64,000 nucleotides of DNA from an uncultured Clostridia bacterium. GTDB lineage: Bacteria; Bacillota; Clostridia; TANB77; CAG-508. The position numbers and the translations under genes are program-made. Shown piece after piece: positions 8,850 to 16,883 of the stretch. Location of the stretch: contig CAKPMJ010000002.1 of NCBI GenBank assembly GCA_934167965.1, positions 217,724 to 281,723 of the forward strand, written 5' to 3'. Each line of letters opens with the position of its first letter. The first letter of the stretch is position 1. The notes below the pieces were generated by a model that ran no database searches, was not told the origin of the DNA, and worked only from the letters and a program-made list of their open reading frames with translations.

Positions 8850-10832
8850 TTATTCTATATAAACACAACTTCCTTTATAAGCCACAATTCCCGGTTCAGG
8901 TATTTGTCTTTTTACCTTTGTTTCTTTTTTATCTACTTCTTCATTTTCTAATTTTATTTCTAATCCTTTTTCTTTTAATATTTTTTGTGCTTCTTCTATT
9001 GTTTTCCCCTTTACATTTGGAACTTTAACTTCTTCTTTTTTCTCTACTTGATCTGGGTTCCCTTGTTCAACTTCTAAATATGGTAAAACTTCTGATAATA
9101 TTTGCCCCCCAACTGGTGCTGCTACTCCACCTCCTTGATGTCCTCCTTCTCCTGTTGGATTATATAAAGTAACTAGACATACCACCTCTGGATCTTCTAT
9201 AGGTGCTACTCCACAAAATGATGTTACATATTTTCCTGTATTTACTCCATCTTCTGAAGTTCCAGTTTTTCCTCCTACTCTATATCCTGCAACTTGAGCT
9301 TTTCTCCCTGTTCCGTCTGCAACAACTGATTCCATCATACTCAAAACCTTTTTACTTGTCTCTTTTGAAATAACTCTTCCCTTTATATTTACTGGATTTT
9401 CTTTTTCTTCTCCTGTATTTGTATCTATAAATGATTTCACTACTCTAGGAGTTACTAAATTTCCTCCATTTGCAATAGCAGATATTGCTGTTACAAGTTG
9501 AAGTGGTGTTATCTCAAAACGCTGTCCAAAACTTATTGTAGCAAGCTCTACAGGTCCACATTTCTCTTCTTTTACAAATATACTATTAGCTTCACCAGGA
9601 AGTCTTATTCCTGTTTTATCTAACAGACCAAACTTATGCAAATATTTATAATATGTTTTTACACCTAATTTTTGTCCAAGTCCTATAAATACAGGGTTAC
9701 ATGAATTCATCAATCCTTGTCTTAAACTTTCACTTCCATGTGGCCTATAATATCTCCAACATTTAATACGTGCTCCACCTACTGTAATTCCACCTGTACA
9801 ACAAAATTCACCACTATTATCTGTGTCTGTTATTTTTTCTTCAAGTGATGCAGAAGCTGTAATCAATTTAAATACAGAACCTGGTTCATAGGTATCTGAT
9901 ATCGCCTTGTTTCTCCACATTCCTTGCAATTCTTTAGTTTTGTCCTCTTGTTTTAAATTTTCCCAATTACTTAATAATTCTGCATTATTTATTGTATATG
10001 GATCATTTAAATTATAACTTGGATATGTTGCCATAGCTAATAAATCACCTGTTTTTGGATTCATTATAACAATGTTTCCACCATCTGTACACGAATTGTC
10101 AATACATGCTTCCTCTAAATATTTTTCAGCTATAGATTGTATTGTCATATCTATCGAAATTTTAATATTGCTTCCATCAACTGGAGCATTATATCTTTCT
10201 CCTTCTGTCCCAATTTCTTCACCTGTTGCATCTGTTGCTCTTGATATATTTCCACTTGTACCTGATAATATTTCATCATATTTAGCTTCTATTCCATCTA
10301 GTCCTTGATTGTCACTACCACAAAATCCTATAAATTGTGATGCTAAATTTGCATAAGGGTAATACCTTTTGGTGTCTTCATCTATGTTTACACCAGTATT
10401 TATATTATTATCTATTAGCCATTGCCTTAATTCATCTGCTTTATCTTCTTCTATCTTTTTTACTATTGTTTCTATAGAACTTCTCCTGTTTACCTTTTTT
10501 AATACTTTTTCATAATCAAGTTCAAAAATATCTGATAAAGCTCTTGCAACTTTTTCCTTATTTTCTTTAGCTATATTTGTAGGATTTACAGTAACTGTTG
10601 ATACAGTACAACTTACTGCTAATATATAATTTCCTGTATTGTCATAAATTATACCTCTTTTTGCGTTTATTGCTCTTTGTTGTACTTGCTGTTCATACGC
10701 TAAAAACTGCAATCTATTTCCATCCCAAAACTGAATATATGCAATTCTACCAATTAGAAAAATCATTATTAAAAAAGATATAAACATTGACTTCAACATT
10801 TTCTTTTTATTTGATAAAGCTATTCCATCCAT
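8850..10832 (-). CDS. class B penicillin-binding protein, SpoVD-like
   Basis: This is a peptidoglycan D,D-transpeptidase of 660 aa. One N-terminal membrane segment (MFISFLIMIFLIGRIAYI) is followed by the pedestal/dimerisation region and the transpeptidase domain with all three active-site motifs: PGSVFK (Ser near 320), SCN (near 376) and KTGT (near 525). A single PASTA domain (VPNVKGKTIEEAQ onward) ends the protein. One PASTA copy in a gene of the mraZ-rsmH-ftsL neighbourhood matches SpoVD, the sporulation cortex PBP, better than the vegetative division enzyme, which often has two; it could serve either role here. The start follows AAAGAGGAAATAT. A terminator lies between it and the SDR gene, so it needs its own promoter, which I could not place. 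Confidence 0.9.
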   Translation of the reverse strand: MDGIALSNKKKMLKSMFISFLIMIFLIGRIAYIQFWDGNRLQFLAYEQQVQQRAINAKRGIIYDNTGNYILAVSCTVSTVTVNPTNIAKENKEKVARALSDIFELDYEKVLKKVNRRSSIETIVKKIEEDKADELRQWLIDNNINTGVNIDEDTKRYYPYANLASQFIGFCGSDNQGLDGIEAKYDEILSGTSGNISRATDATGEEIGTEGERYNAPVDGSNIKISIDMTIQSIAEKYLEEACIDNSCTDGGNIVIMNPKTGDLLAMATYPSYNLNDPYTINNAELLSNWENLKQEDKTKELQGMWRNKAISDTYEPGSVFKLITASASLEEKITDTDNSGEFCCTGGITVGGARIKCWRYYRPHGSESLRQGLMNSCNPVFIGLGQKLGVKTYYKYLHKFGLLDKTGIRLPGEANSIFVKEEKCGPVELATISFGQRFEITPLQLVTAISAIANGGNLVTPRVVKSFIDTNTGEEKENPVNIKGRVISKETSKKVLSMMESVVADGTGRKAQVAGYRVGGKTGTSEDGVNTGKYVTSFCGVAPIEDPEVVCLVTLYNPTGEGGHQGGGVAAPVGGQILSEVLPYLEVEQGNPDQVEKKEEVKVPNVKGKTIEEAQKILKEKGLEIKLENEEVDKKETKVKRQIPEPGIVAYKGSCVYIE

Positions 10833-10865
10833 ATATTTCCTCTTTTCATGAATTATTTTACACAC

Positions 10866-10903
10866 AAAAAAACTATATAATAATATTTATTATATAGTTT
10901 TTT
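10866..10903 (-). terminator. intrinsic terminator after the SDR gene
   Basis: A nearly perfect palindrome (AAAAAACTATATAATAA, short loop, complement) ends in a run of T on both strands. On the minus strand it falls between the stop of the SDR gene and the PBP start. Confidence 0.7.
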
Positions 10904-10929
10904 TCATATTACAAAATAACTTGTACAAA

Positions 10930-11679
10930 TTATGTTTTTGACTTAGAAACTTGCATATGATATGATATTTCTTCCACTATAGCAGTTGGTGTAATTTTTG
11001 AAATTACTTTTGCAATTTTTATAAGAATTCCTGGGATAATAATTAGTTTTCCCTTTAACATTCTATCTACAGCATATTTTGCTACATATTGACTTGATAA
11101 TGCTTTTACTTTAAATTTAACATTTGCAACATTGTTAAAATTAGTATTTACTGGACCTGGACATAGCAAACTTAATTTTACATTTGACTTACTTTTCTTT
11201 AACTCTTTATTTATTGATCTAGTTAATGTTACTACATAATTTTTTGATGCATAATAAGCTGCCATTAAAGGTCCTGGCATAAACCCGGCTATTGAAGCAA
11301 CATTTAATATATGTCCCTTATCCTTTTTTACCATATCTTTTAAATATAACTTTGTTAATATATGAACTGCAGTTACATTTGTTTGAATTAGATTTACCTC
11401 TTTTTCTAAATCTGTTTCTACAAACTTCCCAAATACTCCAAATCCTGCATTATTTATTAGTATATCTATATCTTTAGCCTCTTCATATAATTTATAACAA
11501 TTCTCTTTTATACTTAAATCCATTGCAATTACTTCTACTTTAGTTTTTAGTTCTTCTTTTAATTTATTTAATTCTTCCTCGTTTCTAGACACCAAAACCA
11601 GTTCATATCCTAGTTTTGAAAGATATCTTGCCATATCTCTTCCAATTCCTGATGAAGCTCCTGTTATTAATACTCTCAT
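10930..11679 (-). CDS. short-chain dehydrogenase/reductase
   Basis: A classical SDR of 249 aa. The Rossmann nucleotide-binding motif TGASSGIG is at residues 6-13, NNAG at about 76-79, the catalytic Ser in NVASIAG and the Tyr-x-x-x-Lys pair at Tyr142/Lys146. A basic residue after the first glycine-rich strand (SRNEEEL) favours NADP(H). It looks like the DltE/YqjQ-type group with a C-terminal helix; the substrate cannot be told from sequence. The gene is inserted between ftsL and the PBP gene and is fenced by terminators on both sides, so it is expressed apart from the division genes. Confidence 0.88.
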   Translation of the reverse strand: MRVLITGASSGIGRDMARYLSKLGYELVLVSRNEEELNKLKEELKTKVEVIAMDLSIKENCYKLYEEAKDIDILINNAGFGVFGKFVETDLEKEVNLIQTNVTAVHILTKLYLKDMVKKDKGHILNVASIAGFMPGPLMAAYYASKNYVVTLTRSINKELKKSKSNVKLSLLCPGPVNTNFNNVANVKFKVKALSSQYVAKYAVDRMLKGKLIIIPGILIKIAKVISKITPTAIVEEISYHMQVSKSKT

Positions 11680-11711
11680 ATTTTATTATTTTCCTTTCTT
11701 TTACTTTTAAA

Positions 11712-11746
11712 TTTGAAAAAAACTATATACACTGTTATATATAGTT
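11712..11746 (-). terminator. intrinsic terminator after ftsL
   Basis: Minus strand stem AACTATATA / TGTATATAGTT with a run of T after it, directly downstream of the ftsL stop at 11751. Confidence 0.75.
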
Positions 11747-11750
11747 TCTT

Positions 11751-12254
11751 CTAATTTTTAAATATCTTATTCATCATTGATTTAAACCAACTAGTTTCTT
11801 CTTCTGTTTGTATATCTTCTGTTGTAGTTTCTGTATAATCCTTTTTTGGTAATGCAACAAATACTTTTTGATTATTATCTAATTTTTTCATTCCCAATTT
11901 TTTCTTTGCTGCTTTTTCTACATTACTCAAATTTAAACTACTTTCAATACTAACTTGTAATTGTTCATTAGTTTTTTGAACTGCAGCCAACTGACTTTTC
12001 TTATTTTGAATTTCATTAAATTCTTCTGTTATTAAAGAGCTTCTATAACTTATAGCAAGCAAAACTAAGAAAATTCCAACAATCATAGCTATATTTTGGT
12101 AATGCCCTTTTTTCTCTTGTTTTAACGCTTCTTGACGTTGATTTTCTTCTTGTTTATTTATTTTTTTAGTAACTTTTCTTGTAGTCTTTTTCTTTGGAAC
12201 ATAACTTGGTTCTACTTTTCTAGGACTTGTTCCATATTGATAATTTCTTGCCAT
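11751..12254 (-). CDS. ftsL: FtsL-like cell division protein
   Basis: A bitopic membrane protein of 167 aa: a long basic cytoplasmic N-terminus rich in Lys/Arg (PRKVEPSYVPKKKTTRKV), one membrane helix (NIAMIVGIFLVLLAIS) near residue 65, then a leucine-zipper-like coiled coil (EEFNEIQNKKSQLAAVQKT) and the LGMKKL stretch that ends FtsL/DivIC proteins. FtsL binds DivIC/DivIB and the division transpeptidase at the septum. Position right after mraZ and rsmH supports the call; sequence identity in this family is always low. The start at 12254 is preceded by GAGGTGAAAAAACTT; the frame that overlaps the rsmH stop has no such site. The acidic, Thr-rich C-terminal tail is an addition. Confidence 0.8.
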   Translation of the reverse strand: MARNYQYGTSPRKVEPSYVPKKKTTRKVTKKINKQEENQRQEALKQEKKGHYQNIAMIVGIFLVLLAISYRSSLITEEFNEIQNKKSQLAAVQKTNEQLQVSIESSLNLSNVEKAAKKKLGMKKLDNNQKVFVALPKKDYTETTTEDIQTEEETSWFKSMMNKIFKN

Positions 12255-12280
12255 AAGTTTTTTCACCTCACTTTTGTACA

Positions 12281-13210
12281 TTATATTTTTTCAAATATCC
12301 TAAGTTTTGCACTTTTAGATCTTGAGTTTTCTTCTTGTTCCTCTTTACTTGCAATTATTGGTTTTTTATTTATTATTATTCCCTGTTCTTTTGCACCACA
12401 TACACAATATGGTAATTCTTTTGGACATGTACATATTCCTTTAGCCTTTTTATAAGCATTTTTTACTGCTCTATCTTCTAATGAATGAAAAGTTATTACA
12501 CATAGTCTTCCTTTTGTATTTAATACTTCTATACAATTTTCTATTGTTCTTTCTAAAGGCTTTATTTCATCATTTACTTCTATTCTAATTGCTTGAAATG
12601 TACGTTTTGCTGGATGTCCATCTTTTTGCATTGACTTTGGTATCGATTTTTCTATTATTTCTACTAATTCTTTAGTCGTCTCTATTTCTTTTTGTTTTCT
12701 ATATATACATATATTTTTTGCAATATTTCTTGAAAATTTTTCTTCCCCATATTCATAAATTATATTTGCCAAATCTTCTTCTTTATATGTATTTACTACT
12801 ATTTTAGCTGTTAACTCCTGGGTTTTGTCCATTCTCATGTCTAATTCATTCTCACCCAAATAACTAAAACCTCTATTTCTTTCATCTAATTGATATGATG
12901 AAACTCCTAAATCCAATAAGATTCCATTTACTTTTTCTATTTTCAATTCTTCTAATATTTCTTTTATATCATCATGATTACCATGTATATATTTTACATT
13001 TTTATATTCTTTTAAATTTTCTTTAGCTGCTTTTAATGCATCAGTGTCTCTATCTATTCCTATTAATAATCCATTTTTAGATAATCTTTTTACTATTTCT
13101 TTGCTATGTCCTGCTCCTCCCAATGTACCATCTACATATATCCCATCTGGTTTTATATTTAGACCTTCTATACATTCATCTAACAAGACTGATTTATGTT
13201 TAAATTCCAA
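12281..13210 (-). CDS. rsmH: 16S rRNA (cytosine(1402)-N(4))-methyltransferase RsmH
   Basis: RsmH (MraW) methylates N4 of C1402 in the decoding centre of 16S rRNA using SAM. The SAM-binding motif YVDGTLGGAGHS is near residue 25, followed by GIDRDTDAL; LLDLGVSSYQLD and RGFSY are the family's central motifs, and VITFHSLEDRAVKN ends the catalytic core. The 309-aa length is normal. The start is a TTG preceded by AGAGGTGG at 4 nt, with no nearby ATG. It normally follows mraZ directly; here 349 bp of unusual repeat-rich sequence separates them. Confidence 0.95.
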   Translation of the reverse strand: MEFKHKSVLLDECIEGLNIKPDGIYVDGTLGGAGHSKEIVKRLSKNGLLIGIDRDTDALKAAKENLKEYKNVKYIHGNHDDIKEILEELKIEKVNGILLDLGVSSYQLDERNRGFSYLGENELDMRMDKTQELTAKIVVNTYKEEDLANIIYEYGEEKFSRNIAKNICIYRKQKEIETTKELVEIIEKSIPKSMQKDGHPAKRTFQAIRIEVNDEIKPLERTIENCIEVLNTKGRLCVITFHSLEDRAVKNAYKKAKGICTCPKELPYCVCGAKEQGIIINKKPIIASKEEQEENSRSKSAKLRIFEKI

Positions 13211-13232
13211 CTTTCCACCTCTATTACAAATT

Positions 13233-13265
13233 GCAGCTGGTAATTCATTCGAAAATACCAGCTGC
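13233..13265 (-). promoter_or_regulatory. hairpin just upstream of the rsmH ribosome binding site
   Basis: A perfect 10-bp stem (GCAGCTGGTA / TACCAGCTGC) with a 13-nt loop ends 8 nt before the rsmH ribosome-binding region. There is no T run after it on either strand, so it is not an intrinsic terminator; it may be a leader structure or a processing/stability element of the mraZ-rsmH mRNA. Confidence 0.55.
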
Positions 13266-13274
13266 TTAATGTGT

Positions 13275-13527
13275 TCTTTTTCTATATCTTTTGTGATGCT
13301 TTTGTTTATTTACATACTTTGGTATTCTCAAATCTTATGTATTTTTATCTTTTGTTTCTTTATTTCTTTAGTATTTTTTTCTTTAGTAAAATCTTTTGTA
13401 GGGTTTTTGGATACAAATTATCTTTGGTAAGATCTTTTGTAAAGGCTTTATTCATTTTTCCTTTGTAACTTTTTTCTTTTGTATTTTTATCATTAGTATA
13501 TTCTTCTTTAGTACTTTTTTCTTTAGT
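13275..13527 (-). repeat. degenerate ~15-nt tandem repeat array between mraZ and rsmH
   Basis: Reading the minus strand, the unit AC(T/A/C)AAAGA followed by about 7 purine-rich bases recurs roughly 14 times at a spacing mostly of 12-17 nt. The first units are exactly 15 nt and read in frame as TKEKS, TKEEY, TNDKN, TKEKS; later units continue the pattern in a shifted frame (TKDF, TKEKN, TKE). No start codon or ribosome binding site leads into it, and a stop precedes the first unit, so I do not call a gene. It fills nearly all of the 349-bp gap between mraZ and rsmH. It could be a decayed repeat-coding gene or a repeated protein-binding site in the leader RNA. Confidence 0.7.
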
Positions 13528-13559
13528 TTAATTTATATAAACTTTCCTGTTGGAAAAGG

Positions 13560-13985
13560 TTATATACCTAACATTGTCATATTTTCAGCAATATCGTCTG
13601 CTGAAATTTCTTCATCTTTTGCAAGCCATTTTTCTTTATTCCATATTTCTAGTCTTGTTCCTACTCCAATTATTATAGCTTCTTTTTCTAAATTTGCATC
13701 TTTTCTTAAGTTTGCTGGAATTAGAAATCTTCCTTGCTTATCTAATTCACATTCAGTGGCTCCTGCTAAGAAAAATCTTACAAAGTTTCTTGCATTTTTA
13801 TCTGATAATGGTAGTGATTTTAATTTTGTTTCGAAATTCATCCACTCTTCTTGTGAAAATGCAAATAAACATCCATCTAATCCTTTTGTTACGATGAAAG
13901 CTTCTCCCATATCTCTACGAAGTTTTGCAGGCATTGATACTCTGCCTTTTGCATCTAATGTATGCTCATATTCACCAATTAGCAT
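13560..13985 (-). CDS. mraZ: transcriptional regulator MraZ
   Basis: MraZ is a ring-forming DNA-binding protein made of two SpoVT/AbrB-like halves that regulates the division and cell wall cluster it heads. The 141-aa protein shows both halves: MLIGEYEHTLDAKGRVSMPAKLR at the N-terminus (DAKGRVSMP motif) and ECELDKQGRFLIPANLR in the second half (DKQGRFLIP motif). It is the first gene of the cluster, and directly repeated GTGG operators lie just upstream of its start. The start is preceded by GAGGTG. Confidence 0.95.
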   Translation of the reverse strand: MLIGEYEHTLDAKGRVSMPAKLRRDMGEAFIVTKGLDGCLFAFSQEEWMNFETKLKSLPLSDKNARNFVRFFLAGATECELDKQGRFLIPANLRKDANLEKEAIIIGVGTRLEIWNKEKWLAKDEEISADDIAENMTMLGI

Positions 13986-13995
13986 CTGAATTTCA

Positions 13996-14035
13996 CCTCA
14001 CTTTTTATACCACTTCATACCACTTTGTACCACTT
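13996..14035 (-). promoter_or_regulatory. MraZ operator: direct repeats upstream of mraZ
   Basis: The minus strand has three 10-bp direct repeats, AAGTGGTACA, AAGTGGTATG and AAGTGGTATA, followed by a fourth partial copy AAAAGTGAGG that merges with the mraZ ribosome binding site. Known MraZ operators are direct repeats of GTGG/AAAGTG-type boxes with 10-bp spacing, so autoregulation is very likely. The array begins a few bases downstream of the predicted transcription start. Confidence 0.85.
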
Positions 14036-14042
14036 TGATTAA

Positions 14043-14071
14043 ATTCTAATACACTTTTTTATATTTTGCAA
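14043..14071 (-). promoter_or_regulatory. promoter of mraZ
   Basis: Minus strand TTGCAA (14071..14066), 17 nt, TAGAAT (14048..14043). A further AAAGTG box lies inside the spacer, next to the operator array, so bound MraZ would block polymerase. Confidence 0.7.
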
Positions 14072-14112
14072 TACTTTTTTGAAAATTTTTTAAATTTTTT
14101 TCAATTTTTCCC

Positions 14113-14154
14113 AACAAAAAAATAAAACTAAAATGTTTTCATTCTAGTTTTATT
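14113..14154 (-). terminator. intrinsic terminator of the lyase gene
   Basis: Minus strand stem AATAAAACTA / TAGTTTTATT (14154..14121) followed by a T run, 9 nt after the stop at 14163. It isolates the trmFO-lyase transcript from mraZ. Confidence 0.8.
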
Positions 14155-14162
14155 ATTTTTTA

Positions 14163-15416
14163 TTAATACATACTTTGTATTGCTTTTAAAACCCCCATTT
14201 TTCCATATTGGTATGTAAGACCACCTTGCATATAAGCAATAAATGGTTCTCTTATTGGTCCATCACAACTAAGTTCAATTGTTGACCCCGAAGTAAATGT
14301 TCCTGCAGCCATAATAACCTTATCATCATAACCACCCATTTCACTCGGCTCTGGAGTAACAAATGCATCTATTGGAGATGCTAATTGTATTCCTTGACAA
14401 AATTTTATAAGTTTTTCTTCATCATTGAATATAATTGTTTGAACTATATCTCCTCTCAAATCATTATATTTAGGCTTAGTATTAAATCCTAATTCTTCTA
14501 ACATTTTACTTGCAAATACTGCTGTTTTTAAACTACTTGCTACAACACTTGGTGCAAAGAACATTCCTTTTAAAAATGATGTATTTTGATTTAATGATGG
14601 TCCAATTTCTTTTCCAATTCCCGGTGCAGTTAGTCTTTCCGCACATAAATTTATTAAATCTTTTCTTCCAACAATATATGCTCCAGTTGTTGCAACTCCC
14701 GCTCCTAAATTTTTCATTAAAGAACCTACTATTATATCTGCTCCAACTTCTATTGGTTCTCTATCTTCTACAAATTCCCCATAACAATTATCTACCATAA
14801 TTATTACTTCTTCATTTACTTTTCTTATTTCTTTTATAACTTCTTCTATCTGGTTAATTTTCAAACTTTGTCTAGTTGAATATCCTATTGATTTTTGTAT
14901 TTCAACTAATTTTATATCTTTTTTAGATAATCTTTGTACTATTTTTTCTATATCAAATTTATTATCTATTAGATCAATTTGCTCATAATTAATTCCATAT
15001 GCTTTTAAAGAACTATCACTAGGATTATCTCCAATTCCTATTACTGTTTGTAAAGTATCATAAGGTTCTCCAGAAATACTTAACATTGTATCTCCCGGTC
15101 TTAATAATGCTGATAAAGTAATAGCTAGTGCATGAGTTCCTGAAATTAACTGTGCTCTTACTAATGCATCTTCTGCTTTAAATATATCTGCATATATTTC
15201 TTCTATTTTATTTCTACCTGGTTCATCTATTCCATACCCAGTAGAACTATATAAATGTGTTTCTGATAAATTATTTTTTTGAAAAGCTTCTAAGACTTTC
15301 AAACTATTTTTTTCACAAACTTCATCTATTTTTTCAAATATTGGTTTTATTTCATCTTCTACTTTTATAGATAAATTTTCTATTTTTTCACTTATTCCCC
15401 ATTTACTATATTTCAT
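14163..15416 (-). CDS. PLP-dependent methionine gamma-lyase-like protein (aluminium-resistance/YnbB family)
   Basis: A fold-type I PLP enzyme of 417 aa related to cystathionine/methionine gamma-lyases, of the family often named aluminium resistance protein or YnbB. Visible markers are GTHALAITLSALLRPGDTML (cofactor-phosphate region, near 110), MVDNCYGEFVE (the Asp that binds the pyridine ring) and GSLMKNLGAG, whose Lys near 235 should carry PLP. The C-terminal PSEMGGYDDKVIMAAGTF segment is characteristic of this family. The physiological substrate is not established from sequence. It starts 3 nt after the trmFO stop with an AGAGGTG site, so the two are translated from one transcript. Confidence 0.88.
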   Translation of the reverse strand: MKYSKWGISEKIENLSIKVEDEIKPIFEKIDEVCEKNSLKVLEAFQKNNLSETHLYSSTGYGIDEPGRNKIEEIYADIFKAEDALVRAQLISGTHALAITLSALLRPGDTMLSISGEPYDTLQTVIGIGDNPSDSSLKAYGINYEQIDLIDNKFDIEKIVQRLSKKDIKLVEIQKSIGYSTRQSLKINQIEEVIKEIRKVNEEVIIMVDNCYGEFVEDREPIEVGADIIVGSLMKNLGAGVATTGAYIVGRKDLINLCAERLTAPGIGKEIGPSLNQNTSFLKGMFFAPSVVASSLKTAVFASKMLEELGFNTKPKYNDLRGDIVQTIIFNDEEKLIKFCQGIQLASPIDAFVTPEPSEMGGYDDKVIMAAGTFTSGSTIELSCDGPIREPFIAYMQGGLTYQYGKMGVLKAIQSMY

Positions 15417-15419
15417 TTA

Positions 15420-16781
15420 TTACACCTCTCTTAAATTTTCTAATGCTCTATCTGCTAATTTTGAGTATTTTAATTTCCTATCTCTAATTTTTTCTTCTAA
15501 CTCTGGTACTATTCCAAAATTAGCATTCATTGGTTGGAATTTTTTATTTTCTGTTGATATATATTTTGCTAAAGCTCCTATCATCGTGTATTCTGAAAAT
15601 GTAACTTTATTTTGTTCCTTTAATTTTGCAACTGCATTCAATGCTGAAACCAGTCCAGATGATATTGATTCTACATATCCTTCTACTCCTGTTATTTGGC
15701 CCGCAAAAAATATATTATTATTTTTCTTTAAATTATAACTCTCATCTAGCAAAATTGTAGAATTTATATATGTATTTCTATGCATTACTCCATACTTTAC
15801 AAATTCTGCATCTTGAAGTCCTGGTATCAAACTAAATACTCTTTTTTGTTCTCCAAATTTTAAATTTGTTTGAAATCCTACTAAATTATATATTGTTCCT
15901 TTACTATCATCTTGTCTTAATTGAACAACCGCATAAGGTCTTTTACCATATCTAGGATCATCAAACCCAACAGGCTTTAAAGGTCCAAATCTTAATGTAT
16001 CTATTCCTCTTTTAGCCATAACTTCAACAGGCATACACCCCTCAAATATCTCTCTTTTTTCAAATTCATGCAAATTTACAATTTCTGCATTTACAAGCCC
16101 GTTCCAAAAATTTTCATATTCTTCTTTATTCATAGGAAGATTTATATAACTAGCATCTTGAGATTTTATTCGTTCTCTCCACTTTTCTATATCTTCGTCT
16201 TTTCCTTTTTCTTGCTCATATCTGTTACCCAAAAAGGCTATATTAAAATCTATACTTTCTTTAGTAACTATTGGTGCAGCTGCATCATAGAAATACAATT
16301 TATCTTGTCCTGTTATTTCTGAAATTTCTTTTGCTAATACCTCTGATGTTAAAGGACCAGTTGCAATAATTACAATTCCCTCTTTTGCTAAATCTTTTAT
16401 TTTTATATCTTGTCCCACTTCTTTATTTATTACTTCTATTAATGGATTTTCTTTTATTATTCTTGTTATTTCCTCAGAGAATTTTTCCCTATCAACTGCT
16501 AATGCTTGTCCAGCAGGTACACTAGTTTTATCTGCTACTTTTATTAATAATGAATCCAACTTTCTTAGCTCTTCTTTTAATAACCCACATGCATTTGTAT
16601 GTAAATTTGATTTGAATGAATTACTACATACTATTTCTGCTAAGTTAGAATTTGAATGTGCAGGTGTATATTTTTCTGGTTTCATTTCATACAATTTAAC
16701 ATTTATCCCTCTTTTAGCTATTTGATATGCAGCCTCAGTTCCAGCTAAGCCCCCTCCTATTATCGTTATATAATTATTCAT
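15420..16781 (-). CDS. trmFO: tRNA (uracil-5-)-methyltransferase TrmFO
   Basis: TrmFO makes ribothymidine at position 54 of tRNA using methylenetetrahydrofolate and FAD, the usual route in Gram-positive bacteria. The FAD-binding motif IIGGGLAGTEAA is at the N-terminus and SNSNLAEIVCSNSFKSN, GCMPVEVMAKRGIDTLRFGP and FAGQITGVEGYVES are family signatures. The 453-aa length is normal. A longer frame lacks a ribosome binding site, whereas AGAGGAGATAAG precedes the ATG at 16781. Confidence 0.95.
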   Translation of the reverse strand: MNNYITIIGGGLAGTEAAYQIAKRGINVKLYEMKPEKYTPAHSNSNLAEIVCSNSFKSNLHTNACGLLKEELRKLDSLLIKVADKTSVPAGQALAVDREKFSEEITRIIKENPLIEVINKEVGQDIKIKDLAKEGIVIIATGPLTSEVLAKEISEITGQDKLYFYDAAAPIVTKESIDFNIAFLGNRYEQEKGKDEDIEKWRERIKSQDASYINLPMNKEEYENFWNGLVNAEIVNLHEFEKREIFEGCMPVEVMAKRGIDTLRFGPLKPVGFDDPRYGKRPYAVVQLRQDDSKGTIYNLVGFQTNLKFGEQKRVFSLIPGLQDAEFVKYGVMHRNTYINSTILLDESYNLKKNNNIFFAGQITGVEGYVESISSGLVSALNAVAKLKEQNKVTFSEYTMIGALAKYISTENKKFQPMNANFGIVPELEEKIRDRKLKYSKLADRALENLREV

Positions 16782-16811
16782 CTTATCTCCTCTTTTTAAA
16801 AATTCTATACT

Positions 16812-16840
16812 ATTATACAATATTTTAATATAAAATACAA
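16812..16840 (-). promoter_or_regulatory. promoter of trmFO
   Basis: Minus strand TTGTAT (16840..16835), 17 nt, TATAAT (16817..16812). Confidence 0.7.
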
Positions 16841-16860
16841 TTATTTATATTACATAAAAT

Positions 16861-16883
16861 AAAAGGCTTATAATAAGCCTTTT
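16861..16883 (-). terminator. intrinsic terminator of the 158-aa gene
   Basis: AAAAGGCTTA / TAAGCCTTTT with a 3-nt loop. The stop codon of the gene lies inside the stem, and TATTTTATG follows on the minus strand. Confidence 0.7.

Noticed and set aside
10072..10308. Plus-strand ORF with Ser/Pro/Ile-rich protein inside the PBP gene
   Set aside because: It is the antisense frame of a clearly conserved transpeptidase and has no ribosome binding site.
13407..13421. A 15-nt match to the left edge of the window (TTGGATACAAATTAT)
   Set aside because: The two copies are short, in opposite orientation and in unrelated contexts; I treat this as chance.
13044..13468. Plus-strand ORFs across the mraZ-rsmH spacer
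   Set aside because: They consist of Phe/Leu/Ile runs created by the T-rich complement of the repeat array, and have no start signals.
13275..13527. CRISPR array
   Set aside because: The repeats are short, degenerate, directly abutting and without spacers, and there are no cas genes.
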